Source: Parahalioglobus pacificus (lineage in GTDB: Bacteria > Pseudomonadota > Gammaproteobacteria > Pseudomonadales > Halieaceae). Taken from it: 64,000 nucleotides of DNA. The first letter of the stretch is position 1, and each line of letters starts with the position of its first letter. A program made the position numbers and the translations under genes. The notes below the pieces were generated by a model. The model worked only from the letters and a program-made list of their open reading frames with translations. It had not been told where the DNA came from and did no database searches. The stretch spans positions 806,001-870,000 of the forward strand of contig NZ_BMYM01000001.1 in the NCBI RefSeq assembly GCF_014652275.1, written 5' to 3'. This document shows positions 46,054 to 54,983 of the stretch, piece by piece.

Positions 46054-47348
46054 TGGTTCGCTGTTTATGTACGGCTGCCAGCCTGTTGGCGCTATCAGCG
46101 GAGGTTGCTGCCTATCCCAAAGACGGCTACCCCGAGACGGGAATCCGTCGGCTGGAGTATGTGCGCCTGATTGAGGCTGGCGAGCTCAGTGGTCGCGGGC
46201 TCCCCTGGGGAGCCACACTGAACAGCGATGCCGTGGACATTCGCTTTGCCGGTCAGGACTTTGCCATTCCGTCTCCCGATGAACCCCTGAGCGAACAGTT
46301 GCGGATGTTGCTTGGGGACAAGGCGGATGCCTACGGCTTGTCTCTGCTGGACCTGAGTGATCCCAATGACATTGTCTATGCGCAGCACAGGGAGGACCTG
46401 CGGCAAAACGTGGGCAGTGTTGGCAAGCTCGTCGGAGCAGTGGGTTTTTTCCAGGCGCTGGCCGATGCTTATCCGGACGATGCGGCGGCGCGACACGAAT
46501 TGCTGTATACAACCACCATCGAGGCGGATCGATTTAGCCATAGCGATCATCACACTATTCGTTTGTTCGACGTTCAGAACCGAACGTCCGAGCGGCGGGC
46601 TATGCGCGACGGTGATCAAGGAAACGTTTACGAATACCTGGATTGGGCGCTGTCCATTAGCTCCAATTCTGCCGCGGCCATGTTGATGCGTGATGGCATG
46701 TTGCTGCGAGGCCTGGGCGATCAGTATCCCTTGCCGCCGGAAGCCGTGACGCCATACTTTCAGTCGCTATCGGGCAAGCAGCGTACAGAACTGTTTCAGG
46801 CCACATTCTGGGAGCCTGTTTCCCGTAATGGGCTGTCGCTGGCCGAGATACGCCAGGGCAGTTTCTTTACGCGAGAAGGCAAGCACATCGTCAATGGTGG
46901 CGGGCGTAGTTATGCAACGCCAAAGACCCTGCTGGAGCTTGCGCTGCGTATGGAGCAGGGGAGGTTGGTTGATACCTGGTCATCACGGCTGTTGAAGCGG
47001 CTGCTGTACTTAACCGATCGGCGTATTCGTTATGCCAGCTCGCCGGCGCTGGCAGATGCGGCCGTTTACTTTAAGTCAGGCTCGCTCTACAGCTGCGCTG
47101 CGGAAGAAGGTTTCAAGTGTGGTGCCTATCGCGGCAATGTGCGCAACTACATGAACTCGGTCGCGATCATCGAAGACAGCTCGGGCGAGCGACCGCTGCA
47201 TTACATCGTGACGCTGATTTCCAACGTTCTGCGGGAGAATTCAGCGGTAGCACACCAGCATCTGGCCGGTGAGATTCACCGCTTGATTATGGCTCGCCAT
47301 GCGCCTGCACCAGCCGATGCAGGTGCTGTATCAGATCCCGGAGAATAA
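46050..47348 (+). CDS. exported serine hydrolase of the beta-lactamase/PBP fold
   Basis: 432 residues starting at GTG 46050, overlapping the dikinase-like gene by four bases. Signal peptide ends near residue 21 (SAEVAA). The three motifs of the penicillin-recognising fold are present: SVGK at Ser123-Lys126, SSN at 204-206 and KSG at 342-344. The order and spacing fit class A-like beta-lactamases or DD-peptidases, but the protein is longer and lacks a clear Omega-loop ExxLN. A peptidoglycan or other acyl-transfer role is more likely than antibiotic resistance. The coupling with the dikinase-like gene suggests that the two proteins work together. Confidence 0.82.
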   Translation: MMVRCLCTAASLLALSAEVAAYPKDGYPETGIRRLEYVRLIEAGELSGRGLPWGATLNSDAVDIRFAGQDFAIPSPDEPLSEQLRMLLGDKADAYGLSLLDLSDPNDIVYAQHREDLRQNVGSVGKLVGAVGFFQALADAYPDDAAARHELLYTTTIEADRFSHSDHHTIRLFDVQNRTSERRAMRDGDQGNVYEYLDWALSISSNSAAAMLMRDGMLLRGLGDQYPLPPEAVTPYFQSLSGKQRTELFQATFWEPVSRNGLSLAEIRQGSFFTREGKHIVNGGGRSYATPKTLLELALRMEQGRLVDTWSSRLLKRLLYLTDRRIRYASSPALADAAVYFKSGSLYSCAAEEGFKCGAYRGNVRNYMNSVAIIEDSSGERPLHYIVTLISNVLRENSAVAHQHLAGEIHRLIMARHAPAPADAGAVSDPGE

Positions 47349-48225
47349 CCTCTCCAGCCGGATTCTCGACCATGGCGACGGCGATGTAGTGCAGGCCTTC
47401 GCCTTTAACAATTACGCTGTCGGCGTGGAAATTCTTCCAGGTGCCTGATTTACGCCACAGCTCAAAGTCGCCATCTACCTCCTTGAGCCCCGCAACGAAC
47501 TTATGAGCGATTGCAGGGTCCTTCATCGCGTTGAGCATCCGCTCGCTGTAGGTTTTGTTGAGCAGCGAGTGGTTCTCGAGGCTGTAGTAGAGCCTCGCTA
47601 CCTGATAGACCGTGGCACCGTGGGATAGCTTGGCTACCGGGTCGCGTCGGTAGGCGCCGCGTTTGGCATAGTCTTTCCCCACCCACAGTCCACCTGAGCG
47701 CGTCTCATCATAGAGGTCGTATTGCGAGTCCATGAGAATGTCCAGCAAACGCTCCCTACCCACACGCTCTAACACCCGGGTTGCGCAGGGGTTGCAGGAC
47801 ACACGAATCATGCGTTGCAGGTCATCCTCCAACGCAGGATCAATGGTAAGCACACCACTTTGCGCCTCGACCATCGCGCCGAACAGGATTGCCACTTTGG
47901 GTAAGCTGGCGGCGTACATCATGCGGTGGCCATTGGCCATAGCAAGGTGCGCATCACCATCACTGTCCATGATCACCAGCGCGACGGCCAGACTGTCATC
48001 AGCCAGCAGGGGGCAGTAACCTGCCGCACACAGAGTTTTGCCAAGCGCTGCTTCGAGTTGTTCATCCTGGGGCGGTGCCAGATCGCCGGGTCGGTGATAA
48101 TCAGGCGTTGTTGCGGCATGAGCGGCGGTGGCCAACAGCAGTATCACTGATGCAGCTATCAAAGCGCACACCGCAGGCCTTATCACCCATGCTCGCCCCA
48201 GCTGTGCAGCGGTGTTGCCGGGCAT
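47287..48225 (-). CDS. exported serine hydrolase of the class A beta-lactamase fold
   Basis: 312 residues from the ATG at 48225; an ATG at 48288 is an alternative that overlaps the upstream gene. A hydrophobic signal segment at residues 14-37 ends in ATAAHAA. Motifs: SLPK at Ser107-Lys110, SCN at 143-145 and KSG at 259-261. It converges on the previous serine hydrolase, and their 3' ends overlap by 62 bases. It resembles the other protein in fold but not in sequence. Cysteines at 66, 71, 144 and 147 are unusual. As the last gene of the minus-strand run, it may be cotranscribed with the saccharopine-type genes. Confidence 0.82.
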   Translation of the reverse strand: MPGNTAAQLGRAWVIRPAVCALIAASVILLLATAAHAATTPDYHRPGDLAPPQDEQLEAALGKTLCAAGYCPLLADDSLAVALVIMDSDGDAHLAMANGHRMMYAASLPKVAILFGAMVEAQSGVLTIDPALEDDLQRMIRVSCNPCATRVLERVGRERLLDILMDSQYDLYDETRSGGLWVGKDYAKRGAYRRDPVAKLSHGATVYQVARLYYSLENHSLLNKTYSERMLNAMKDPAIAHKFVAGLKEVDGDFELWRKSGTWKNFHADSVIVKGEGLHYIAVAMVENPAGEVILRDLIQHLHRLVQAHGEP

Positions 48226-48259
48226 TGATAGGTTGATCGATAGACGCACGTCGAGCGCT

Positions 48260-49390
48260 CTACGCCAACTTGCGATGCGTAACCGCATCACCTTGCACCG
48301 CCAGCGCGTCGAACCAGCGAGCGATGGTTGCCGCATCGGCAGGGGCGGCAGAAACACCTGCAGCCATTCGGTTGTTGAGCACGTCTTCAACGGCATAGCT
48401 GACCGGCAGTGAGACCAACCTGGCCATGGCAGAGTCTTCTTCGTTACCTACCACATCGATCACGCTGGCCTCGTGGAATTGCTGCCCGTCAGCGAGGGTG
48501 GCTTCCAACTCTACGCACAGTACAACCCGGTCTGCCTCATGTTCGGCGTAGGCATAGTTCTGCCATAAGTGCTCACTCAGACGTGCCAGGTCTTCATCGC
48601 TGGCGCCCCTGTCCAGCGTCGCAAAAATATCTGCCCAGGCATCGGTCCATCCAGGCAGCCGAAGCGTGCCGCGCACAAACTCTTCGATGTGCCAGCCCGG
48701 GTCAAAGTGATAGGCCAATATAAAAGGCAGTGAATCGCGATTGGGGTAGGCCTCGAACTGTTCGTTACCCCAGGGCATGTCATAGCGGGAGATAGCCTCC
48801 CAGGGTTTGCTGCTCTGAGCGACCTCGCCACCCTGAATACACTGCGCGGGTGTTTTCAGGGCACGCAATACACCCAACGGGGACCAGCTGAATTTGTAGC
48901 AAAAGTCATTGGCTTGTGCCGGGAATCCACCGCACCAGGAGCGAAGGGCGACACGTGCACCTGTGCTGTCCAAACCGCTGGCTCGCAGATTGCCGACCAG
49001 GCGGTGCGCCATCAGGTGGTCCAGTCCGGGGTCCAGGCCGACCTCGTTAACCAGGCACAAGCCCTTTTGCGCAGCATCGTTGTGTAGCGCATTCATAGCC
49101 GGCGACAGGTAGGAGCTGGAAACAAAGTGGGCACCGCTTTTGAGTGCGAGCTTTGCGATGGTGGGGTGCCAGTCTGCGGGTAGCATGGATACCAGCACGT
49201 CGCCCGGCTTCAGTGTCTCTGCCAGTGATTCAAGGTCCAGGGCATCGACCTTGCCGGGACTGCCGCGCAAAATCGCATGGGCCTTGTCCGGCGTCCTGTT
49301 CCACAAATGTAGAGTAAACGGTCCGGATGCCAGGCGCCTGATGCCCGGGCCGCTGGAGAGGCCCGCGCCCAACCAGTGGATTGTTGCCAT
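48260..49390 (-). CDS. saccharopine dehydrogenase-like oxidoreductase (LYS9-type)
   Basis: 376 residues. An N-terminal Rossmann fold begins IHWLGAGLSSGPGIRRLA. The middle has VNEVGLDPGLDHLMAHRL and CGGFPAQANDF, features of saccharopine reductase (glutamate-forming) and carboxynorspermidine-type enzymes. Lies in a minus-strand run with an acyl-CoA synthetase and a LYS1-like gene, so a saccharopine lysine pathway is plausible. The substrate is inferred. Confidence 0.83.
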   Translation of the reverse strand: MATIHWLGAGLSSGPGIRRLASGPFTLHLWNRTPDKAHAILRGSPGKVDALDLESLAETLKPGDVLVSMLPADWHPTIAKLALKSGAHFVSSSYLSPAMNALHNDAAQKGLCLVNEVGLDPGLDHLMAHRLVGNLRASGLDSTGARVALRSWCGGFPAQANDFCYKFSWSPLGVLRALKTPAQCIQGGEVAQSSKPWEAISRYDMPWGNEQFEAYPNRDSLPFILAYHFDPGWHIEEFVRGTLRLPGWTDAWADIFATLDRGASDEDLARLSEHLWQNYAYAEHEADRVVLCVELEATLADGQQFHEASVIDVVGNEEDSAMARLVSLPVSYAVEDVLNNRMAAGVSAAPADAATIARWFDALAVQGDAVTHRKLA

Positions 49391-49506
49391 ACTGCTATCT
49401 CCTGAACGGTGTTACGCGGTTTTGCGCAACCAGTGTACCTGCAATCGACGGCGGCGGCGTCGATCAGCGCCGCCAGAGCAACAGCGTTGACGGTCGCTGT
49501 TTTCGT

Positions 49507-51042
49507 TCATCGGTCTTCCCGGCTCTTATTGAGATGTTCGCGCAGTCGGTTCTTCTGCACCTTGCCCATGGCATTGCGGGGTAGGGCGTCCAAAAATTGA
49601 ATCTGCTTTGGCACCTTGAAATTGGCCAGTGCTTCGCGGCAGTGGTCAGTGACCTCCTGCTCCGTGACGCTACCATCGCGTACAACGAAGGCCACACCAA
49701 CCTCTCCAAAATCAGCATCAGGTCTCGCAACCACAGCGGATTCCTTAACGGTGGCCAGTTGGTTGATCACCTGCTCGATCTCAACGGGATAGACATTGAG
49801 GCCACCGCTAATAATCATATCTTTGCTGCGACCAACCAGGGTGATGTAACCGTCGCTGGAAATAGATGCGGTATCGCCAGTGTCAAAGAAGCCGTCAGCG
49901 GTGAATGCCTCGGCATTTTTTTCAGGTAGCCGCCAGTAACCGGTGAATACGTTAGGTCCTCGTACCTGTAAGTGCCCCGGCGTGTTCTCGGCGGTCTCTT
50001 TACCCTCATCGTCCACAACGCGCAGGGAAACATCGGGTAGTGGCAGGCCCACAGTACCGGGTCTGCGTTCACCCCGCAGCGGGTTGCTGGTACTCATGCC
50101 GGTCTCCGTCATCCCGTAGCGTTCCAGGATGCGATGCCCTGTGCGTTGTTCAAACGCGTGAAAAGTGTCGCTCAGCAGCGGAGCTGAGCCGGAAATGAAC
50201 AGGCGGATCCGCTCGCAGGTATCAGCTGAGAAATCTTCCTGCGCTAGTAAGCGCGTGTAATACGTTGGGACGCCCATCATGACGCTGCAATCGGGCAGTG
50301 CTTGAACAGCTTTCCCGGCCTCAAAATGAGGCAGCCAGAACATGCGTGCACCGATGAGAAGGGCGCAATGAACCGCAACGAATAGACCATGAACATGGTA
50401 GATCGGCAGCGCGTGTAGCAGGCAATCGTCGGCCTTGAATCCCCAAAGCTCGATGAGTGCTTTTGCGTTGCTGGCCAGGTTTTGGTAACTCAGGCAGATG
50501 CCCTTGGGCTGCCCGGTAGTGCCCGATGAGTACAGCAAAGCAGCCTGCGCTTTGTCACCCTCCACGACAGAGCCGTGCTCGGGTGCCGGCTGTGAGTAAT
50601 CCTGTGGCGCCAGACCGTTGGCCCTTTCCATGAGGCTGCCATTACCATGACGATCAAGCGTCAGTATCGCGGCGCTGCCGTCAGCGCCCAGCCCTTGTTC
50701 AAAGGTTTTACAGGCCTCAGGGTCACAGACCACTACGGCAGGCTGTGCATCGCCAACAAAGAACTGGATCTCCGACGGGGTGTAGGCCGAATTCAGGGGA
50801 TGGAACACCAACCCGGCACGAAGGCAGCCCAGATACAGGCAGAGCGCCTGTGGTGTTTTTTCGACTTGAACGGTTACGCGGTCGCGGGGCTTAGCACCCG
50901 ACTGCAACAGCACGCTGGCTAAACGCTGCGACAGTTGATCGGCTTGCTCATAGGTGAGCAGGGTTTTGTGCGAATCTACTAGCAGTGGTTCCTGGCTTCG
51001 TTCAAGGAGTTGCGCGCTGATTGCCGACCAAAGTGCGTTCAT
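49507..51042 (-). CDS. AMP-forming acyl-CoA synthetase (malonyl-CoA synthetase MatB-like)
   Basis: 511 residues. ANL superfamily: LLYSSGTTGQPKG (A3 P-loop) near residue 158, YGMTETGMSTSNP (A5), TGD(T)ASISSDGYITLVGRSKDMIISGGLNVYP (A7-A8) and the C-terminal lysine in PRNAMGKVQKN (A10). The overall look is close to MatB, which activates malonate or methylmalonate. Its ATG overlaps the stop of the LYS1-like gene by four bases, so the two are translationally coupled. Confidence 0.85.
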   Translation of the reverse strand: MNALWSAISAQLLERSQEPLLVDSHKTLLTYEQADQLSQRLASVLLQSGAKPRDRVTVQVEKTPQALCLYLGCLRAGLVFHPLNSAYTPSEIQFFVGDAQPAVVVCDPEACKTFEQGLGADGSAAILTLDRHGNGSLMERANGLAPQDYSQPAPEHGSVVEGDKAQAALLYSSGTTGQPKGICLSYQNLASNAKALIELWGFKADDCLLHALPIYHVHGLFVAVHCALLIGARMFWLPHFEAGKAVQALPDCSVMMGVPTYYTRLLAQEDFSADTCERIRLFISGSAPLLSDTFHAFEQRTGHRILERYGMTETGMSTSNPLRGERRPGTVGLPLPDVSLRVVDDEGKETAENTPGHLQVRGPNVFTGYWRLPEKNAEAFTADGFFDTGDTASISSDGYITLVGRSKDMIISGGLNVYPVEIEQVINQLATVKESAVVARPDADFGEVGVAFVVRDGSVTEQEVTDHCREALANFKVPKQIQFLDALPRNAMGKVQKNRLREHLNKSREDR

Positions 51043-52127
51043 GATGCCGCCCGGCTGTGCTGGTGATACAAGGTTCTGGCGCGCTCCCAGATACGGTTGC
51101 CGGGCTCATTCAGGCCGAGCAACACGGGTAGTAATTGCCTGCTGTAGTCTTCGCTGGATTCTCGCGGCAGCAGGGCGGGCAAATGATCAATAGCGATAAG
51201 ATCCAGCGGCTGTCGGCCATCACCCAGCGAGATAAGCGGTTGCTGCAGTGTTGTGCAGCGTTGGTAGAGCGGCAGCGGATTGTAATCGCCGTAGGGGTCG
51301 CAGCTCACGTCCGCAATCACCTGCAGGCGTTCTGGCGCGTCTAGCATGTCCGGGGTCAGGAATGGGGGCATCGCCTCTGAGACCAAAACACAGTTGACCA
51401 GGATGTCATGCGACAGGATCTCAGCGAAGGGGCCGCCCGCGGCAGTTTCTGCCATGTCCCAGTCTGTGTGTTGTATTTCCAGGTTATCAGCGAGGGCTCG
51501 TGCGCCACTGCCCACTCGTCCGCCTGCGCCAATAATCATCAGCTTAGGTGACTGCACCTTCACGATGGGGTCATCGATTGCTGATCGGAGCTCTGCCAAT
51601 AAGGCTGAGCGATTGTTCCAAGGGGCAAGCGGTTTCAGTGCAGGTGCAACGCCGCGCTGTTGATTTGCCCAGGCGAGAACACCTAGCGCCGCGCCAACGT
51701 AGCCGGCCCAGTAGCCGAAGGCCGCGAGCCGCCGATCAGCGTCGTCAACCAAATACTCCAGGTCCAATAGTTCACCATCGCCACGGCGAAACCGGGATAA
51801 CAGTGATTGCCAGCCCTGCTGCTGTTTATAGGCATGTGCGAAGTAAATGTGTCTGCCAGAAATCGATTCGGGCAGCTCCGGTAACTCCTTCAGTCCCAAT
51901 ATGTAGGTATGCTCCGGAGCGCGCTGCCATTGGCCTGCTTCAACCAGATGACAGCCCGCTTCTGCGTATTCTTGGTCGGGGATGGCGGACTGGTGACTGC
52001 ACTCAACCGTCACCTGAAACCCGGCATCGATGAGCGTTCGGGCATCTTCAGGTGCAAGAGCGCGGCGAGCTTCTCCGGCCTTGGTTTCGGCGCGCAGCCA
52101 GATGTGTGTGCTCATGCGGGAAATCAT
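51039..52127 (-). CDS. saccharopine dehydrogenase-like protein (LYS1-type, AlaDH/PNT fold)
   Basis: 362 residues (MISRMSTHIWLRAETKAGEARRALAP; the ATG five codons later is equally possible). The RxETKxGExRxAL motif and the C-terminal GAGGRVGSGARALADNL nucleotide-binding loop fit NAD-dependent, lysine-forming saccharopine dehydrogenase. SCDPYGDYNPLPLY is also like Lys1. With the LYS9-like gene 1.7 kb downstream it could run the saccharopine route either way. It is divergent from the M20 hydrolase gene. Confidence 0.84.
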   Translation of the reverse strand: MISRMSTHIWLRAETKAGEARRALAPEDARTLIDAGFQVTVECSHQSAIPDQEYAEAGCHLVEAGQWQRAPEHTYILGLKELPELPESISGRHIYFAHAYKQQQGWQSLLSRFRRGDGELLDLEYLVDDADRRLAAFGYWAGYVGAALGVLAWANQQRGVAPALKPLAPWNNRSALLAELRSAIDDPIVKVQSPKLMIIGAGGRVGSGARALADNLEIQHTDWDMAETAAGGPFAEILSHDILVNCVLVSEAMPPFLTPDMLDAPERLQVIADVSCDPYGDYNPLPLYQRCTTLQQPLISLGDGRQPLDLIAIDHLPALLPRESSEDYSRQLLPVLLGLNEPGNRIWERARTLYHQHSRAAS

Positions 52128-52238
52128 TCTGGTGACTGGGGGGCGCAGTGTAACGCAGCTCCGGTTCGGGGTCCTTTGCGAGGCGACTATGCTCTGATAG
52201 CCTCTCGGCTATGCTGTGAAATAGGAAGGACAACCACC

Positions 52239-53561
52239 ATGCTGCGATTGATGACCAAACCTTTGGCGCTGGGTGCACTGATATGCGCACCCTTGCTCGC
52301 CTCTGCTGACGACCTCGCCGATGCGATCCAGAAAGATTACGACGATTACCTGGGTGAGCTGTTCGAGCACTTTCACAGCAACCCCGAACTGTCCTTCATG
52401 GAAAATAAAACCGCAGAACGTCTCGCTGCGGAGTTTCGCGAAGCCGGCTTTGAAGTCACAGAGGGTGTAGGTGGCACCGGAGTCGTGGCGCTGCTCGAAA
52501 ATGGGCCCGGGCCGCTGGTGATGATGCGTGCTGACATGGACGGTCTGCCCGTTGAGGAAAAGTCAGGTTTAAGCTACGCATCCAAAGCCAAGCAGGTCGA
52601 CTGGAACGGCGATGAGACTTACGTGATGCATGCCTGCGGGCATGACGTTCACATCACCAGCCTCGTGGGCACAGCCCGTCGCATGGCTGCACAGCGGGAT
52701 GATTGGTCCGGCACCTTGATGTTGATAGCGCAGCCGGCTGAGGAGCGTGTCGCGGGAGCCAAAGACATGCGCGAAGACGATCTCTGGGAACGCTTCGGTC
52801 AGCCCGACTATGCCTTGGCCTTCCATGTGAGCTCCGAGATACCAACAGGCAAGCTTGGCGTGACCACGGGTTCCCCATACTCAGGCGCGGATACCGTCGA
52901 TATCATTGTGCACGGCGTTGGCGCGCATGGCGCCAGCCCTCACCGAGGCGTGGATCCTGTGGTTCTTGGCAGCCAGATCGTATTGGCATTGCAAACCGTG
53001 GTGTCGCGCGAGCTGCCACCGCGAGAGGCGGGAGTGATTACCGTGGGTGCCTTCCACGCGGGCAGCAAGCACAACATTATTTCTGACAGAGCTCATCTGC
53101 AGCTGACGGTGCGCAACGATAACTTTGAATCGCGCGACCTGCTGCTGGATGGGATCCGCCGTGTGGCACAAAACATGGGCCGGGTAGCCGGCTTGCCGGA
53201 TGACAAATTGCCCGAGGTCATCGTCTCGGACGAGTCGGTGCCGCCGACCATCAATGATGGCGAACTGACACAGCGATTGATGGATACCTGGGGTAGCCGC
53301 TTCGGTCAAGACGTATTCCAAAGGGGGAAACGTCAGGGCATGGGCGCAGAAGACTTTCCCTTCTTCACCAATGACCCCTACATCCCCAGCACCTATTTTG
53401 CCGTGGGTGGCACACCACAGGCCGACTTTGACAGGGAGGCTGCCGGCGGCGAGCCCGTGCCTTCACACCACTCACCGCTGTTCAAGATTACACCGCGACC
53501 CGCAGTGACACTGGGTACGGAAGCCACCGTGGTTGGCCTCATGGATCTGATGGGCAAGTAA
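52239..53561 (+). CDS. exported M20 family amidohydrolase/peptidase
   Basis: 440 residues from the ATG at 52239; the frame is open far upstream, but GGAAGGA about 9 bases before this ATG and the signal peptide (MLRLMTKPLALGALICAPLLASA) fix the start. Metal motifs: MRADMDGLPVEE, HACGHDVH and QPAEERVAGA; the C-terminal MGAEDFPFF is also conserved. The family removes acyl groups from N-acyl amino acids or cuts dipeptides; substrate unknown. Export to the periplasm is likely. Confidence 0.9.
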   Translation: MLRLMTKPLALGALICAPLLASADDLADAIQKDYDDYLGELFEHFHSNPELSFMENKTAERLAAEFREAGFEVTEGVGGTGVVALLENGPGPLVMMRADMDGLPVEEKSGLSYASKAKQVDWNGDETYVMHACGHDVHITSLVGTARRMAAQRDDWSGTLMLIAQPAEERVAGAKDMREDDLWERFGQPDYALAFHVSSEIPTGKLGVTTGSPYSGADTVDIIVHGVGAHGASPHRGVDPVVLGSQIVLALQTVVSRELPPREAGVITVGAFHAGSKHNIISDRAHLQLTVRNDNFESRDLLLDGIRRVAQNMGRVAGLPDDKLPEVIVSDESVPPTINDGELTQRLMDTWGSRFGQDVFQRGKRQGMGAEDFPFFTNDPYIPSTYFAVGGTPQADFDREAAGGEPVPSHHSPLFKITPRPAVTLGTEATVVGLMDLMGK

Positions 53562-53586
53562 AGCGACTAACAGCGGAAATCGAACG

Positions 53587-54306
53587 ATGTCAGAAGTAGC
53601 ACCGGCGCGTCCCGCCAGTACTGTCGTGTTGCTGCGCAATAGCGCAGGCTGCATGGAAACACTGCTTTTGAAGCGTAACAAAGCGTTGATGTTTGCCGGG
53701 GGGTTGTGGGTGTTTCCTGGCGGAGCCCGTGAGCCTGCAGACATCGAGGCCGCTAATGGCGATTTGAATCAGGCTGCGCGTCTGGCTGCAGCGCGCGAGG
53801 CGGAGGAGGAGTGCGGGCTGCGCCCGGCTCTCGCCGATATGGTGCAGCTCAGCCACTGGACGACACCGGTGGTTGAGCCCAAACGCTTTGAAACCTGGAT
53901 CTACGCAGCACCACTGGCAGAGGAAGATCGCGTCACCATCGACGGCAGCGAGATTCACGATGCGATGTGGCTGCCGGTGGCAGAAGCGGTCGCTCAGCAT
54001 GAGGTCGGTGAGTTGGGCATGCTGCCGCCAACCTATGTCACGCTACGCGCACTCATGGCGTATGACAGCGTTGAGGCAATGGTAGAGCGAGAGCGCGCTA
54101 TCACACCGCCCGAGGTATTCCCCGTCTTTGCGCAGGCTGGTAATCAGATGGTGGTATTGTTTCGCGGTGACGCGGGTTACGAATCTGGTGACGGTAACCG
54201 CGAAGGGCCGCGTCATCGTGCGGTACTTAACGGTGAGGTTTGGGCCTATCAGCACGAAGGCGTTGACGCCGCATTTCCACCTTTCATCACTGAGTCGCAA
54301 CAATGA
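53587..54306 (+). CDS. Nudix hydrolase (NUDT7/NUDT19-like long form)
   Basis: 239 residues. A Nudix box with an enlarged loop: GGAREPADIEAANGDLN then AAAREAEEECGL, where REAEEE is the metal-binding part. The loop insertion and C-terminal extension resemble NUDT19-type CoA or acyl-CoA diphosphatases, but a nucleotide substrate cannot be excluded. Its stop overlaps the cytochrome b561 start by four bases. Confidence 0.88.
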   Translation: MSEVAPARPASTVVLLRNSAGCMETLLLKRNKALMFAGGLWVFPGGAREPADIEAANGDLNQAARLAAAREAEEECGLRPALADMVQLSHWTTPVVEPKRFETWIYAAPLAEEDRVTIDGSEIHDAMWLPVAEAVAQHEVGELGMLPPTYVTLRALMAYDSVEAMVERERAITPPEVFPVFAQAGNQMVVLFRGDAGYESGDGNREGPRHRAVLNGEVWAYQHEGVDAAFPPFITESQQ

Positions 54307-54968
54307 CCCGGAGCGGCGGCTCTCACACCCTGTGGGACTGGCCCGTTCGCCTGACTCATTGGCTGTTGGTGGTGCTGTTGCCCCTTGCCTGGTGGACCTC
54401 CGAAGAGGGTGAAATGGAATGGCACGCGCGCGTGGGTTACACCATCCTTGTTCTTGTGGTTGCGCGACTTATCTGGGGCTTGCTGGGGAGTCGTCATGCG
54501 CGCTTTACAGATTTTCTAGCCGGTCCCCGTGCGATCATTAATTATCTGAGCACCGGAGGCTCACCGACGCTGGGTCACAATCCGCTCGGTGCCTGGTCGG
54601 TGATTGCGCTTCTGGGTTTGCTCTTAGTGCAAGCCACCAGCGGCTTATTCAATACCGATGACATCTTGTTTAACGGACCGTTCTACTACGCGGCCAGCAG
54701 TGATGTGCGCAATTTTCTTGGCGAAGTGCACGTGTGGGCCTTTGACGCGTTACTGGTGTTTGTAGCACTGCATATATCGGCGATTGCTTATTATCAGCTG
54801 GTTAAGCGCGAGGCTTTGATCCGGGCGATGACTGCCGGTTCGGCGAACGGCAAGACGGGTGTCGAGTCCCCCAAGCCGCTGTGGTGGGCAGTGTTGATAT
54901 GGACAGCGCTGGGCCTGTTGCTGTGGTGGGGGATCAGTCAGGCGCCCAAACCGCCCCCCCTTTGGTAG
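54303..54968 (+). CDS. cytochrome b561-family diheme membrane protein
   Basis: 221 residues with five membrane segments including the C-terminal one. Haem-ligand histidines are visible in WPVRLTHWLLVV (segment 1), WHARVGYTIL (segment 2), and GEVHVWAFDALLVFVALHISAIAYY (segment 4). The family passes electrons between quinone and periplasmic partners, often a cytochrome c'. A cytochrome c' gene lies 1.2 kb away on the other strand. Confidence 0.9.
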   Translation: MTRSGGSHTLWDWPVRLTHWLLVVLLPLAWWTSEEGEMEWHARVGYTILVLVVARLIWGLLGSRHARFTDFLAGPRAIINYLSTGGSPTLGHNPLGAWSVIALLGLLLVQATSGLFNTDDILFNGPFYYAASSDVRNFLGEVHVWAFDALLVFVALHISAIAYYQLVKREALIRAMTAGSANGKTGVESPKPLWWAVLIWTALGLLLWWGISQAPKPPPLW

Positions 54969-54983
54969 AGCGGCGGGAGTACC

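Noticed and set aside
46050-48225. Calling either serine hydrolase an antibiotic-resistance beta-lactamase
   Set aside because: The three fold motifs are shared with DD-peptidases and other hydrolases, and class A landmarks such as the Omega-loop Glu motif are not evident. A resistance function is not supported.
51909-52238. Upstream extension of the M20 hydrolase frame by 110 codons
   Set aside because: It overlaps the divergent LYS1-like gene antisense, and a signal peptide plus ribosome site mark the start at 52239.
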